A stretch of 54,729 nt of DNA from Clostridium ihumii AP5 (GTDB lineage Bacteria; Bacillota; Clostridia; Clostridiales; Clostridiaceae). How positions within the stretch are numbered: the stretch's first letter is position 1; each line of letters opens with the position of its first letter. The stretch is taken from contig NZ_CCAT010000049.1 of NCBI RefSeq assembly GCF_000612845.1, positions 1 to 54,729 on the forward strand, read 5' to 3'. A model generated the notes under the pieces. The model searched no databases. It was not told where the DNA came from and was given only the letters and a program-made list of their open reading frames with translations. This document shows positions 13,978 through 21,565 of this stretch, in pieces. A program made the translations under genes and the position numbers.

Positions 13978-16310
13978 AAAATCTAAAAATGCCACTAGAT
14001 AAATACTATCAAATAATTAAACCAACTTATATTTACTTAAAGGTTATACCTCATAAAAGCAATAGAAATCAAACTTCATCATGCTTGGCAAAATCTATAT
14101 GTAGTATGTTTAAAAGTGTAAACCAAAGAATTGAAAGAATTGAAAAAAAATATATATATCATACAGATTGGAAATTTTGCTATATGATTGATATGAATAA
14201 ATCAGATAAGAATGATATATGTTTCTATTTTATAGTGCCACAACACTACAAAAATTTAGCTAAAGAAAAAATTAGAGAGGTTTGGAATAAAAGTGATATA
14301 GAAGAAGTTAATATGATAAAACCATTTAATAATAATTCTGTTAAATATCAATTAAATTATAAGTTTGAAGATGCTCTTAGCTTAAAAATAAATAAAAGTA
14401 GCAATGAACCGCTTAACTCCATACTTAATGCATTTGATATTATGGAATCAGGGGATAGAGTAAGTATATTATATAATTTTCAATATTATGGAGATGATAT
14501 GTGGAGAAGTTGCTATAAAAATTCAATAACTAGATGGGAAAATCATAAATCTTTAGAAAGGCAGCATAGCGCTGGATATATATTTAGACTTATTGCAAAT
14601 GTACTAGTAGAAATTTTAGATATGCTAAATGGTGTAATAAATGATTTATTTACAATTTCAAGCAAAAATAAGGAGAATATAAGTCTAGTTGAATCATTAG
14701 CAGATGTTTTAAGTATAAATACAAAGAAATTATCCGAGTCAACGTTGAATAAAGGTACACAAAATGTATTGAAAACACAAATTGCAATTGTATCTGAAAG
14801 CTCAGACTTAAATAGAGCAAATACAAATGCATTAAGTGTATGTCAAAGTTATAAAGCATTAGAGGAAGATAATACTTTAGTTTATAAAAAAACAAAATAT
14901 CCATTACGAATAGAAGATAAAAAATTTAAGGGAATAGAAGATAATATATTTAGTACGGAAGAATGTCATAATTTTTTACAATCTCCAGGAAGAGAATTAC
15001 TTAATGAATATAGCATAGAACATACAAAAGTTATTGAGAATCCATTACCACTAGAATTACAAGCTGGAACTAAATATTTAGGAGAAGTTAAATATAAAGA
15101 AGCCAAATACAATTCTTATTTAGAAAATGAATATAATATTGGAAATCTTCCTTTAGTCCTTATAGGATCTCAAGGTGGAGGCAAAACAACTTATATGAGC
15201 AATTATGCGCATTATTGTACAGAGAGTAATGAGAGTGTAATTATAATTGATTTCATAAAGAATTGTGAATTAAGTGATAGCATAAAAAAAGTTGTATCTA
15301 AAGAAAAAATAGTAGAAATTGATTTAGGTACTGAGAAAGGAATCCAAGGATTAGGCTATAATGAAATTGCGATAAAGGAAGATATGAGTGATTTTGAAAA
15401 ATTAAAGTTGGCTAATTTACAATCACAGCAAGTAATGGCTTTAGTAGATGCAATAAGTGTAGGAGATCCATTAAGTAGTAGAATGAGAAGATATTTAAAT
15501 AGTGCAGCAACAATAGTATTATCACAAGGTCATAATAGTATTAAATCTGTTATTGATTGTTTAGAAAAACATGACAAAAGAAAGAAATATATTAGTAATT
15601 TGAATGATAATTTAAGAAATATGTTAGAAGATGAATTGAATACATTAGATGAATTAAATGAGTATTCAAAAGTAACTAATGATAATCCTATACCAGATAT
15701 CATAGGAACTAAAGCAAGTAAAATAGAACATATACTAGACAGAATAGGTATGCTTAGAGAAGATTTTAAATTGAAGTATATGTATAATAAGTCATTAAAA
15801 GATAATATAAATTTAGTTGAATGTATGGAAAATGGTAAAGTTGTATTAATAAAAATGAATGAACAAGATTTTCAGAGTCCTATGATTAAAAATATAATGG
15901 TTACTTATTGGGTAAGTAAAATATGGTTAGCTAGTCAAATTCGTGGTGGACTTCATGATAAACCATTGAGAACAAATGTAATAATAGATGAAGTATTCCA
16001 GGCACCTACATGTATGAATACATTAGAATATATATTACCGCAATCAAGAAAATTTGGCTGTAAGTTTGTATTTAGTACACAATATATAAAACAATTAGAA
16101 AGAATATTCAATACATTAGAAGCTAGTGGAAGCAGTTATATGATGTTAAAAGGATGTCTAGAAGATGATTTTAAACATTTTAAATCAAAAATAAATAATT
16201 TTGAATTTGAAGATTTGAGAGATATGAAGCAATTTCACAGTTTAAATCTAATTTACTATAGTAAAGGATATTCTAGCTTTATAAGCCAACTTCCTAAACC
16301 AATTAAATAA
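13974..16310 (+). CDS. VirB4-like conjugation-type ATPase, 778 aa
   Basis: HerA/VirB4-clade ATPase. The N-terminal 350 residues are the variable membrane-complex domain. Walker A GSQGGGKTTY lies near residues 398-407. Walker B TNVIIDEVFQAP lies near 667-678. KFGCKFVFSTQYIKQLE follows as the sensor motif. Family members power DNA or protein transfer across the membrane. The start is GTG 13974, coupled to the upstream gene, with GGGGTGAT before it. No relaxase, TraG/VirD4 coupling protein or VirB6 is visible here, so the role (conjugal help, injection, exclusion) is open. Hairpins at 16314-16405 end the operon. Confidence 0.8.
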   Translation: MKNLKMPLDKYYQIIKPTYIYLKVIPHKSNRNQTSSCLAKSICSMFKSVNQRIERIEKKYIYHTDWKFCYMIDMNKSDKNDICFYFIVPQHYKNLAKEKIREVWNKSDIEEVNMIKPFNNNSVKYQLNYKFEDALSLKINKSSNEPLNSILNAFDIMESGDRVSILYNFQYYGDDMWRSCYKNSITRWENHKSLERQHSAGYIFRLIANVLVEILDMLNGVINDLFTISSKNKENISLVESLADVLSINTKKLSESTLNKGTQNVLKTQIAIVSESSDLNRANTNALSVCQSYKALEEDNTLVYKKTKYPLRIEDKKFKGIEDNIFSTEECHNFLQSPGRELLNEYSIEHTKVIENPLPLELQAGTKYLGEVKYKEAKYNSYLENEYNIGNLPLVLIGSQGGGKTTYMSNYAHYCTESNESVIIIDFIKNCELSDSIKKVVSKEKIVEIDLGTEKGIQGLGYNEIAIKEDMSDFEKLKLANLQSQQVMALVDAISVGDPLSSRMRRYLNSAATIVLSQGHNSIKSVIDCLEKHDKRKKYISNLNDNLRNMLEDELNTLDELNEYSKVTNDNPIPDIIGTKASKIEHILDRIGMLREDFKLKYMYNKSLKDNINLVECMENGKVVLIKMNEQDFQSPMIKNIMVTYWVSKIWLASQIRGGLHDKPLRTNVIIDEVFQAPTCMNTLEYILPQSRKFGCKFVFSTQYIKQLERIFNTLEASGSSYMMLKGCLEDDFKHFKSKINNFEFEDLRDMKQFHSLNLIYYSKGYSSFISQLPKPIK

Positions 16311-16313
16311 CAA

Positions 16314-16405
16314 TAATAGATATTGATTTAAATAGATCAATATCTATTATACTAAAATAAGCTAGTAATATTTAAAATGATTAAAATATTACTAGCTTAT
16401 TTTAG
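16314..16405. terminator. Tandem hairpins ending the ATPase operon
   Basis: First stem: 16314-16327 with 16336-16349 (14 bp). Second stem: 16352-16373 with 16384-16405 (22 bp perfect). The second overlaps the end of the convergent XRE gene and acts for both strands. Confidence 0.75.
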
Positions 16406-16711
16406 CATAGACTCAAGAAAAATAAGTATATTATTACGTTTCTCATTATCAAATTGGTTAAAAATATATATCAGTTTTAATGTATCCGAATTTAACATAG
16501 TTGTATTTAAATCTAATAACCAATCGGAAGAAACATTAAATTCTTTACCAATATTCCTAATAACTTCACAACTAGGAACAATTGTTCCATTTTCTATTTT
16601 TGATATTAATCCCCTACTAACATTAATTTTATTTGCAAATTCTTCCTGAGTTAGCTCTTTAGCATTTCTTAGTATACTAACTTTAAGGCCTAAACTTCTA
16701 CGTATGTCCAT
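16397..16711 (-). CDS. XRE-family repressor-like regulator 1, 104 aa
   Basis: Residues 8-63 form a Cro/C1-type HTH (LRNAKELTQEEFANKINVSR, then LISKIENG). The C-terminal 25 residues (LKLIYIFNQFDNEKRNNILI) are a helical dimer tail. The gene is first of five minus-strand XRE genes here. It is convergent to the VirB4-like operon and has its own upstream leader, so it may be independently transcribed. Its targets are unknown. Confidence 0.85.
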   Translation of the reverse strand: MDIRRSLGLKVSILRNAKELTQEEFANKINVSRGLISKIENGTIVPSCEVIRNIGKEFNVSSDWLLDLNTTMLNSDTLKLIYIFNQFDNEKRNNILIFLESMLK

Positions 16712-16826
16712 TAAAATACTCCTAAAATAATTCTAACAGAAATATTTTAACATTAACAATTGCTATTACATTCAAATGTTAATATACTACCAAAAAGTAA
16801 GCTTAAAGTATAATATATTATATTTA

Positions 16827-17096
16827 TTAGTCGTTTTCTTTTTTAGATTGTTCTTCTATACAACAATACTTTAATTCAGGATGTTTAAGTTTACAAAGTT
16901 CACATACATATTCATCTATTAAAAGTTTAGGGCATATATGCAATTTTATTGCTATTAAAAAAAATAATTTAATTTTAGGTATTCGTTTAAAACTTTCAAC
17001 TTTTGAAATATAACTTTGAGATAGATTTAAAAATGTAGCTAATTTTTTTTGTGATATATTTCTTGAACGTCTATAATTATTAAATTTTTTTGACAC
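16827..17096 (-). CDS. XRE-family regulator 2 with Cys-rich tail, 89 aa
   Basis: Residues 6-62 are an HTH (YRRSRNISQKKLATFLNLSQ, SYISKVESFKRIP). The tail has CELC and CC (CELCKLKHPELKYCCIEE), which could bind a metal or respond to redox state, unlike the other four XRE proteins here. It is divergent from the 35-aa ORF at 17360 and shares the control region 17097-17359. Confidence 0.75.
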   Translation of the reverse strand: MSKKFNNYRRSRNISQKKLATFLNLSQSYISKVESFKRIPKIKLFFLIAIKLHICPKLLIDEYVCELCKLKHPELKYCCIEEQSKKEND

Positions 17097-17265
17097 AATA
17101 TCACCCTTTTCATACTTTTTTTTACAATTATTTATTAAAAAGATACTATTATAATTATATATTAAATTATAATTATAATTATTGTTCGAAATAATGAAAA
17201 TATTTACAAAATGTTTATTTATGTAGAATTTTGGGAAAAGTATGCCTGGGTGTCATGGATTTTCG

Positions 17266-17274
17266 TGCTATAAT
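17266..17274 (+). promoter_or_regulatory. Extended -10 promoter upstream of the 35-aa ORF
   Basis: TGCTATAAT (TG at 17266-17267, TATAAT at 17269-17274) is an extended -10 element; no clear -35 box is seen. It faces the small ORF at 17360. The region 17149-17182 before it has AT-only inverted repeats that could be operators. Confidence 0.5.
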
Positions 17275-17359
17275 GTGTTTGTAAATTTTATATGAATAAG
17301 TCTAGACTTAAAAATATACGAAATATCTTAAATAAAAAAATAGGGGAGTGACTTAAATA

Positions 17360-17467
17360 ATGGACAATGTAAAAAAAAAGATAATTGAACTAATAAATGA
17401 ATTAGATGATTATAGATTATTAAAATTAATATACTTATATGCTAATAGTTTAAAAAAAAACAAGTAA
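17360..17467 (+). CDS. 35-aa helical peptide, candidate antirepressor
   Basis: MDNVKKKIIELINELDDYRL then LKLIYLYANSLKK: one or two amphipathic helices and no HTH. The pattern resembles the C-terminal dimer helices of the XRE proteins in this cluster. It lies opposite and convergent to XRE 3, and its stop falls inside a shared hairpin (17460-17480). It follows GGGGAGTGA. By analogy with SinI, it may bind a repressor and disable it. This is inference. Confidence 0.5.
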   Translation: MDNVKKKIIELINELDDYRLLKLIYLYANSLKKNK

Positions 17468-17480
17468 TTAAATTACTTGT
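17460..17480. terminator. Shared hairpin between 35-aa ORF and XRE 3
   Basis: ACAAGTAATT (17460-17469) and AATTACTTGT (17471-17480) form a stem with a minimal loop; flanking A and T tracts allow termination on both strands. Confidence 0.55.
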
Positions 17481-17856
17481 CTTTCTTATTTTCACATATT
17501 ATAGCATCTAATAAATTATTAACTAAATCAATATATTTTTCATCTAACTTAGTAAGTTGTGAAATAACCTTATATAATTGCTTATTATTAGATAATGAAA
17601 TTTTAGCTAATGCATCAGCTAAAATTTCATCATCTTTTTGTGATATATACATATCGCCCTCATTTTTTAATAACCAATTTTGATTAACATTGAATACCCT
17701 ACATATATCGTTTATAGTTCTTTCAGTTAAGTTTCTATGACCACTTTCATAAGATGCTACTTGACTTTGTGATAAATTGATTTTATCCCCAAAGCTTTTT
17801 TGTGAAAGTTTTTCAGATTCTCGAAGTTCTTTTATTCTAAATTTAATATTGTCCAT
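17473..17856 (-). CDS. XRE-family repressor-like regulator 3, 127 aa
   Basis: Residues 5-65 are a C1-type HTH (LRESEKLSQKSFGDKINLSQ, QVASYESGHRNLT), then a helical C-terminal half (QLTKLDEKYIDLVNNLLDAI) for dimerisation. A good GGAGG site precedes the ATG at 17856. It belongs to the same cluster as the other four and probably represses its own or a neighbouring promoter. Confidence 0.85.
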   Translation of the reverse strand: MDNIKFRIKELRESEKLSQKSFGDKINLSQSQVASYESGHRNLTERTINDICRVFNVNQNWLLKNEGDMYISQKDDEILADALAKISLSNNKQLYKVISQLTKLDEKYIDLVNNLLDAIICENKKDK

Positions 17857-18073
17857 AACAAAACCTCCTGAGATATATTATACCGTATTTTTATGGCAAT
17901 GCAATATAAAAATAAAAAAAATACAATTTTAATATTGCTAAGAAATAATAAAAGTAGTAATATATAGGTAATGCAAAGAGGTTTATATATATTCAAAAGC
18001 GATAAAATAAGGCATATGAGTTATTAAAATACAGTATATAGTTATAAAATTAATGAAAAGGAGAGTAGGAGAA

Positions 18074-18112
18074 ATGATATATAAAGCATGAAAAATGTCT
18101 TTAATTTAATAA
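18074..18112 (+). pseudogene. Decayed copy of the small ORF at 19096
   Basis: A GAGAGTAGGAGAA site precedes ATG 18074, then five codons and a stop. Just beyond, AAAAATGTCTTTAATTT matches the start region of the intact ORF at 19096, but it ends at once in TAA TAA. The position between two XRE genes mirrors that of the intact small ORFs, so it looks like a dead paralogue. Confidence 0.35.
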
Positions 18113-18165
18113 AGTTATAAATAAAGAGCAGCTAAGCTACTCACTATTTATAACTTTATTAAATT
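18103..18165. terminator. 21-bp hairpin downstream of XRE 4
   Basis: Perfect 21-bp arms (18103-18123 and 18145-18165) enclose a 21-nt loop that can itself fold (AGCT...AGCT). It overlaps the end of the minus-strand XRE 4 gene and may also stop plus-strand transcripts. Confidence 0.65.
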
Positions 18166-18497
18166 GATTGGAGTCTTAATAATTCTAAGATTTGACTTAA
18201 AACAAATTCTTGATATTTTTTATCTAATTGTATATATTTCTCAATAAGTAAATCTGGAATCGGTGTTTTAGTGCTTTTTTTTATACCATCTGAACCGTCA
18301 TAATTGTTGTTAATAAGCCATTCCTTATCTATGTTGTAAGTTAGAGCAATGCAATTTATAAGCAGTTTAGTTGGTTTGACATTACCTAATTCTAAATTTG
18401 CTATATTAGATCTTGAAACTCCGATTGATTCAGCAAATTGTTCTTGAGTTAATTTATTTGTAGTTCTTATTAGTTTTAATTTATTTGAAAAATACAT
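18159..18497 (-). CDS. XRE-family repressor-like regulator 4, 112 aa
   Basis: Residues 5-62 are an HTH (LIRTTNKLTQEQFAESIGVS, SNIANLELGNVKP). The C-terminal half contains IEKYIQLDKKYQEFVLSQIL, a helical dimer tail like those of XRE 3 and XRE 5. AGGTGAT precedes ATG 18497. It is one of five XRE genes on the minus strand of the immunity region. Confidence 0.85.
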   Translation of the reverse strand: MYFSNKLKLIRTTNKLTQEQFAESIGVSRSNIANLELGNVKPTKLLINCIALTYNIDKEWLINNNYDGSDGIKKSTKTPIPDLLIEKYIQLDKKYQEFVLSQILELLRLQSI

Positions 18498-18588
18498 TTT
18501 ATCACCTCGAAGTAATGTAAGTATGAAAAAGAGATTTATCTAGTTTTATAATTTCTTCATTATAGATGAAATAAATCAAAAGAGAGAT

Positions 18589-18927
18589 CTATTTGCTCTC
18601 TTTTGATTTTAATAATTTCTCTTGAGTATTTAAAAGTTCTTTAGCCATTTTAAGTAAATAATCTTGAGATTCAGTAGTAAGATTTTCGAATACATTCATA
18701 AATTCTTTTTCGTATGGTGATGATGAAAAAATTTCGCCTAAACCGGTTCTTATCCAATTTTCATTCACACCAAATTCTGAACATATAACTTTTATATATT
18801 TATCAGATAAGGGTCTGTTGCCATTTTCAATCATGGAATATGCTGTTTGTGTCAGTCCTAAATGCTTTGCAAATTCTGTTTGATTTAAACCTAAAGATTT
18901 ACGAATATCTTTAACACGTTTAACCAT
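18589..18927 (-). CDS. XRE-family repressor 5, likely main lysogeny repressor, 112 aa
   Basis: Residues 4-62 are a C1-type HTH (IRKSLGLNQTEFAKHLGLTQ, AYSMIENGNRPLS). The tail FENLTTESQDYLLKMAKELL is the dimer helix. ATG 18927 is chosen because GGAGG lies 12 nt upstream of it; the longer reading from 18990 begins with a hydrophobic stretch unlike other XRE proteins. It is divergent from the early operon (19096 onward) and flanks the promoter region, the classic position for the phage repressor. Confidence 0.85.
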   Translation of the reverse strand: MVKRVKDIRKSLGLNQTEFAKHLGLTQTAYSMIENGNRPLSDKYIKVICSEFGVNENWIRTGLGEIFSSSPYEKEFMNVFENLTTESQDYLLKMAKELLNTQEKLLKSKESK

Positions 18928-19095
18928 AAATAAATTACCTCCATATTTAATTTGTAATATTACAATATCACAAATTAAATATAAAAACAATATTATATTG
19001 AAAAAAATATCACAAAATTAATAAAAATAGTTGACGTAATATTAAGTTAGTAATATACTAATAGCACAAAGTTAATAAAAAAGGAGGACAAGTCC
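18928..19095 (+). promoter_or_regulatory. Divergent immunity control region with early promoter
   Basis: Rightward promoter TTGACG (19031-19036), 17-nt spacer, TATACT (19054-19059). GTAATATTAC-type palindromic sites lie near 18952-18961, and a related GTAATATTAA lies just after the -35 box. TATCACAAA also repeats (near 18965 and 19009). These are likely operators for the adjacent XRE repressor. Confidence 0.7.
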
Positions 19096-19251
19096 ATGGA
19101 TAGAGTAGAAAAAATGTCTTTAATTTTCAATAAATTATCTAAAGAGAGCCAATACCATATACTGAGCATGGCTAACATGGCCAAAATAGCAGAAGCTGGG
19201 GTTTTAAAAAGGTTCGATGAGAATAAAGTTGAAAAGATTGTACAACAATAA
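19096..19251 (+). CDS. 51-aa repressor-tail-like peptide, candidate antirepressor
   Basis: The first gene of the early operon. The product begins MDRVEKMSLIFNKLSKESQY and continues HILSMANMAKIAEAG. Compared with XRE 5, 'FNKLSKESQYHILSMA' closely follows 'FENLTTESQDYLLKMA' in the repressor's dimer helix, without any HTH. It could dimerise with the repressor and inactivate it (a SinI-like idea). AAGGAGGAC precedes ATG 19096. A strong terminator lies right behind it, so it can be made alone from the early promoter. Confidence 0.6.
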   Translation: MDRVEKMSLIFNKLSKESQYHILSMANMAKIAEAGVLKRFDENKVEKIVQQ

Positions 19252-19258
19252 GTACTAT

Positions 19259-19309
19259 ATTTTTACTATTTATGGGGTTAAAAATATAAACTCCATAAAT
19301 AGTAAAAAT
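19259..19309 (+). terminator. Hairpin after the early peptide gene
   Basis: Arms 19259-19275 and 19293-19309 (17 bp, further extended by a G-T wobble and GTT/AAC pairs). It is probably an attenuator between the peptide gene and the replication operon. Confidence 0.75.
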
Positions 19310-19337
19310 AATTAAGCTCAAATTATAGGAGGATATT

Positions 19338-20114
19338 TTGAAGTACACAATTTTGGGATTTAATCAAAAAAAGGTGTTAGATCTTAAGTTAACAATTGAG
19401 GATTTGCTTATACTTAGGTATTTTATTGACTTTAAAGATTCAGGGGACATGGTATCAAGAATAATAGATAATGAAAAATATTATTGGGTTAAATATGAAA
19501 GTATAAATGAAGAATTCCCAATATTAAAGTTTAAGAAAGACACAATTTACAGGCGATTAAAAAAATTAGTTGAACTTAATATTTTAGTTCATACAACAGT
19601 AAAGGATAAAAATGGGAGTTATAGTTTTTATAATATTGGTAGAAATTACAAAATTTTAATATCAGACTCACTCGGATTTAAATCCGATGGGGGTACGGAT
19701 TTAAATCCTGACCCCTACGGATTTAAATCCGTACCAAATAATCCATCTACTAATAATCCATCTACTAATAATAAATATATAGTCGAGATAATTGATTTTT
19801 TTAATACAACTTGTGGAACTAACTATAGAGCTACTAGTAAAAATACTAAAAAATTTATAAATGCTAGACTTAATGAAAAATTTACAGTAGATAATTTTAA
19901 AACTGTTATAGTAAAAAAATTTAATGATTGGAATGGCACGGAATATGAAAAGTATTTAAGGCCAGAAACATTATTTGGAACTAAATTTGAAATGTATTTA
20001 AACCAAAAAGAAAGGAGGAATAACATTGTTGCAACAACAAATCCAACAGATACAAAATACGATTTCACACCAAGGGAACCAACAGATGGAGAAATACCAG
20101 ATGTCGACTTCTAA
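19338..20114 (+). CDS. Phage replisome organiser, 258 aa
   Basis: The N-terminal 110 residues are a winged helix (LTIEDLLILRYFIDF, KKDTIYRRLKKLVELNILVH). The middle is a flexible linker coded by the origin palindromes. The C-terminal part is the conserved phage 'Phg_2220_C' domain (DWNGTEYEKYLRPETLFGTK, FEMYLNQK). It would bind the lytic origin and recruit the helicase loader. It starts at TTG 19338 behind AGGAGG. The 3' end overlaps the loader gene by 89 nt. Confidence 0.85.
   Translation: MKYTILGFNQKKVLDLKLTIEDLLILRYFIDFKDSGDMVSRIIDNEKYYWVKYESINEEFPILKFKKDTIYRRLKKLVELNILVHTTVKDKNGSYSFYNIGRNYKILISDSLGFKSDGGTDLNPDPYGFKSVPNNPSTNNPSTNNKYIVEIIDFFNTTCGTNYRATSKNTKKFINARLNEKFTVDNFKTVIVKKFNDWNGTEYEKYLRPETLFGTKFEMYLNQKERRNNIVATTNPTDTKYDFTPREPTDGEIPDVDF
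19673..19733. repeat. Palindrome array in organiser gene, probable lytic origin
   Basis: CGGATTTAAATCCG occurs at 19673-19686, as CGGATTTAAATCC at 19696-19708, and again at 19718-19731 (the last extended to TACGG...CCGTA, 19716-19733). Spacing is 23 and 22 nt, about two helical turns, putting the sites on one face of the helix. A 15-bp direct repeat (CCATCTACTAATAAT, twice) and AT-rich DNA follow. Phage origins often lie inside the organiser gene. Confidence 0.75.
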
Positions 20115-20805
20115 CTGCACTAAATGTGGGGGGACTACATGGGTGTTGAATGAGTATGGAAGTTATAAAAGATGTGAGTGTTATGAAGTATCAAAAGCTA
20201 AAGAGCTTTGGGGAAACTATGGAGTAGATCCTAAAGAGATAAAAAAGATTAACACATATAAAGGCTATAACCAAGACACAAAAATAGCTAAAAAAATGGC
20301 AATTGACTATGTATATAATTTTTCGCTTAAAGATAGCACATGGTTATTGTTAACAGGTAAGCATGGTGGAGGTAAAACACATCTTTCAATTGGTATAGGA
20401 GCAGCATTATTAGACAAGGGTATACCAGTTGTTTATATGCCTTATATAGAAAGCATGTGGGAACTTAAAGCAAATGCAATGGACAATGAGTATTACTTAA
20501 AAATAATTAATAGGTTTAAAAAAGCTAAAGTACTTATAATTGACGATTTGTTTAAGGATAAAGTTGCAAATGGAAAATTAATTGCAGGTATAACTGATAC
20601 AGATATAAAACATTTTTATCCAATATTAAATTATAGAATTTTAAATAATCTACAAACAATAATAAGTACAGAATGTACACCAGAAATGCTTATAAGTTTA
20701 GATGAGGCATTGGCTGGTCGGATGATATATTCATGTAAAAAAAATATAGTCAAGTTTTCGGAAAACTGTGATTATAGACTAAAAGAATACGAATGTGGTG
20801 ATTAA
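20026..20805 (+). CDS. DnaC/DnaI-like helicase loader ATPase, 259 aa
   Basis: A zinc-ribbon near the N-terminus (CTKCGG ... KRCEC) precedes an AAA+ ATPase with Walker A GKHGGGKTH and Walker B VLIIDDLF. The C-terminal part carries the arginine-finger region (ALAGRMIYS). It loads the replicative helicase onto the origin with the organiser. The start is TTG 20026, 7 nt after AAAGGAGG inside the organiser gene; ATG 20086 is a shorter option. It abuts the SSB gene (stop 20805, start 20806). Confidence 0.88.
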   Translation: MLQQQIQQIQNTISHQGNQQMEKYQMSTSNCTKCGGTTWVLNEYGSYKRCECYEVSKAKELWGNYGVDPKEIKKINTYKGYNQDTKIAKKMAIDYVYNFSLKDSTWLLLTGKHGGGKTHLSIGIGAALLDKGIPVVYMPYIESMWELKANAMDNEYYLKIINRFKKAKVLIIDDLFKDKVANGKLIAGITDTDIKHFYPILNYRILNNLQTIISTECTPEMLISLDEALAGRMIYSCKKNIVKFSENCDYRLKEYECGD

Positions 20806-21189
20806 ATGAACAAGGTTGTATTAATTGGTAGATTAACTAAAGATCCTGAACTTAAATTTACAACAACAGGAATTGCAGTAACAACATTTACTTTAGCAGT
20901 TAACAGAAGATATAAAAGAGAAGGACAAGCAGAAGCAGACTTTATACCAATAGTAGTATGGGGGAAGCAAGCTGAAAGCACTGCAAACTATATGAAAAAA
21001 GGTAAGCTTATAGGAATTTCAGGAAGAATAGAAACTCGTTCTTATGAAGCTAAAGATGGAACAAGAAAATATGTAACTGAGGTAATAGCAGAAGAAACAC
21101 AATTTATAGAATGGTCCAGTAAAGCAGAGACAGAAGCAGCTATACCAAATGATTTAACTTATCAAGAGAATGAAGATATACCATTTTAA
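20806..21189 (+). CDS. ssb: Single-stranded DNA-binding protein, 127 aa
   Basis: OB-fold [23 protein letters not shown] at the start, then [20 protein letters not shown], and [19 protein letters not shown]. The C-terminus ends in the acidic tip ENEDIPF used to bind partner proteins. It coats ssDNA at phage forks. It follows the helicase loader with no gap, and is somewhat shorter than host SSB because the linker is short, as is usual for phage SSBs. Confidence 0.97.
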   Translation: MNKVVLIGRLTKDPELKFTTTGIAVTTFTLAVNRRYKREGQAEADFIPIVVWGKQAESTANYMKKGKLIGISGRIETRSYEAKDGTRKYVTEVIAEETQFIEWSSKAETEAAIPNDLTYQENEDIPF

Positions 21190-21207
21190 AAATTAAGGAG
21201 AGCAAAC

Positions 21208-21387
21208 ATGAAATTTAATTTCAAGAGTAGATTTAAAATTGGCCAAAAGATTAGGATAGGCGAACAAAGAAGAGTTGGAATTATTAAGAATATAACATCA
21301 AATTTCATTGTAGTTAATTTTGGAAATTACAATGAAAGCTTTAATTATGGACAACTTATAGTAAAAAAAGGAGGTAGAAAAAAGTAA
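21208..21387 (+). CDS. Small basic hypothetical protein, 59 aa
   Basis: Begins MKFNFKSRFKIGQKIRIGEQ and has the beta-rich pattern of a small SH3-like or KOW-like barrel (RRVGIIKNITSNFIVVNFGN). AAGGAG precedes ATG 21208. Its stop is within a few bases of the next gene's TTG start. Part of the replication operon; function unknown. Confidence 0.6.
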   Translation: MKFNFKSRFKIGQKIRIGEQRRVGIIKNITSNFIVVNFGNYNESFNYGQLIVKKGGRKK

Positions 21388-21388
21388 A

Positions 21389-21553
21389 TTGGAATACAGA
21401 AAACAAGATGCTTTAGATCTTGTACGTTCTATAGCACAGAAAAAATCAGAAGAAACAGGAATTGATTATGACAAATGCATATCCTATGCGATAGATGAAG
21501 CCTGTAATCAATCAGGTTTATCATTAAATAAATATATACAAATAATAAAATAA
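21389..21553 (+). CDS. Small helical hypothetical protein, 54 aa
   Basis: Starts at TTG 21389 behind AAAGGAGGTAG, the ribosome site that lies inside the previous gene. MEYRKQDALDLVRSIAQKKS then CISYAIDEACNQSGLSLNKY is helical. No family recognised. Tight packing with its neighbours in the replication operon supports it as real. Confidence 0.55.
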   Translation: MEYRKQDALDLVRSIAQKKSEETGIDYDKCISYAIDEACNQSGLSLNKYIQIIK

Positions 21554-21565
21554 GGAGTGAAAAAC

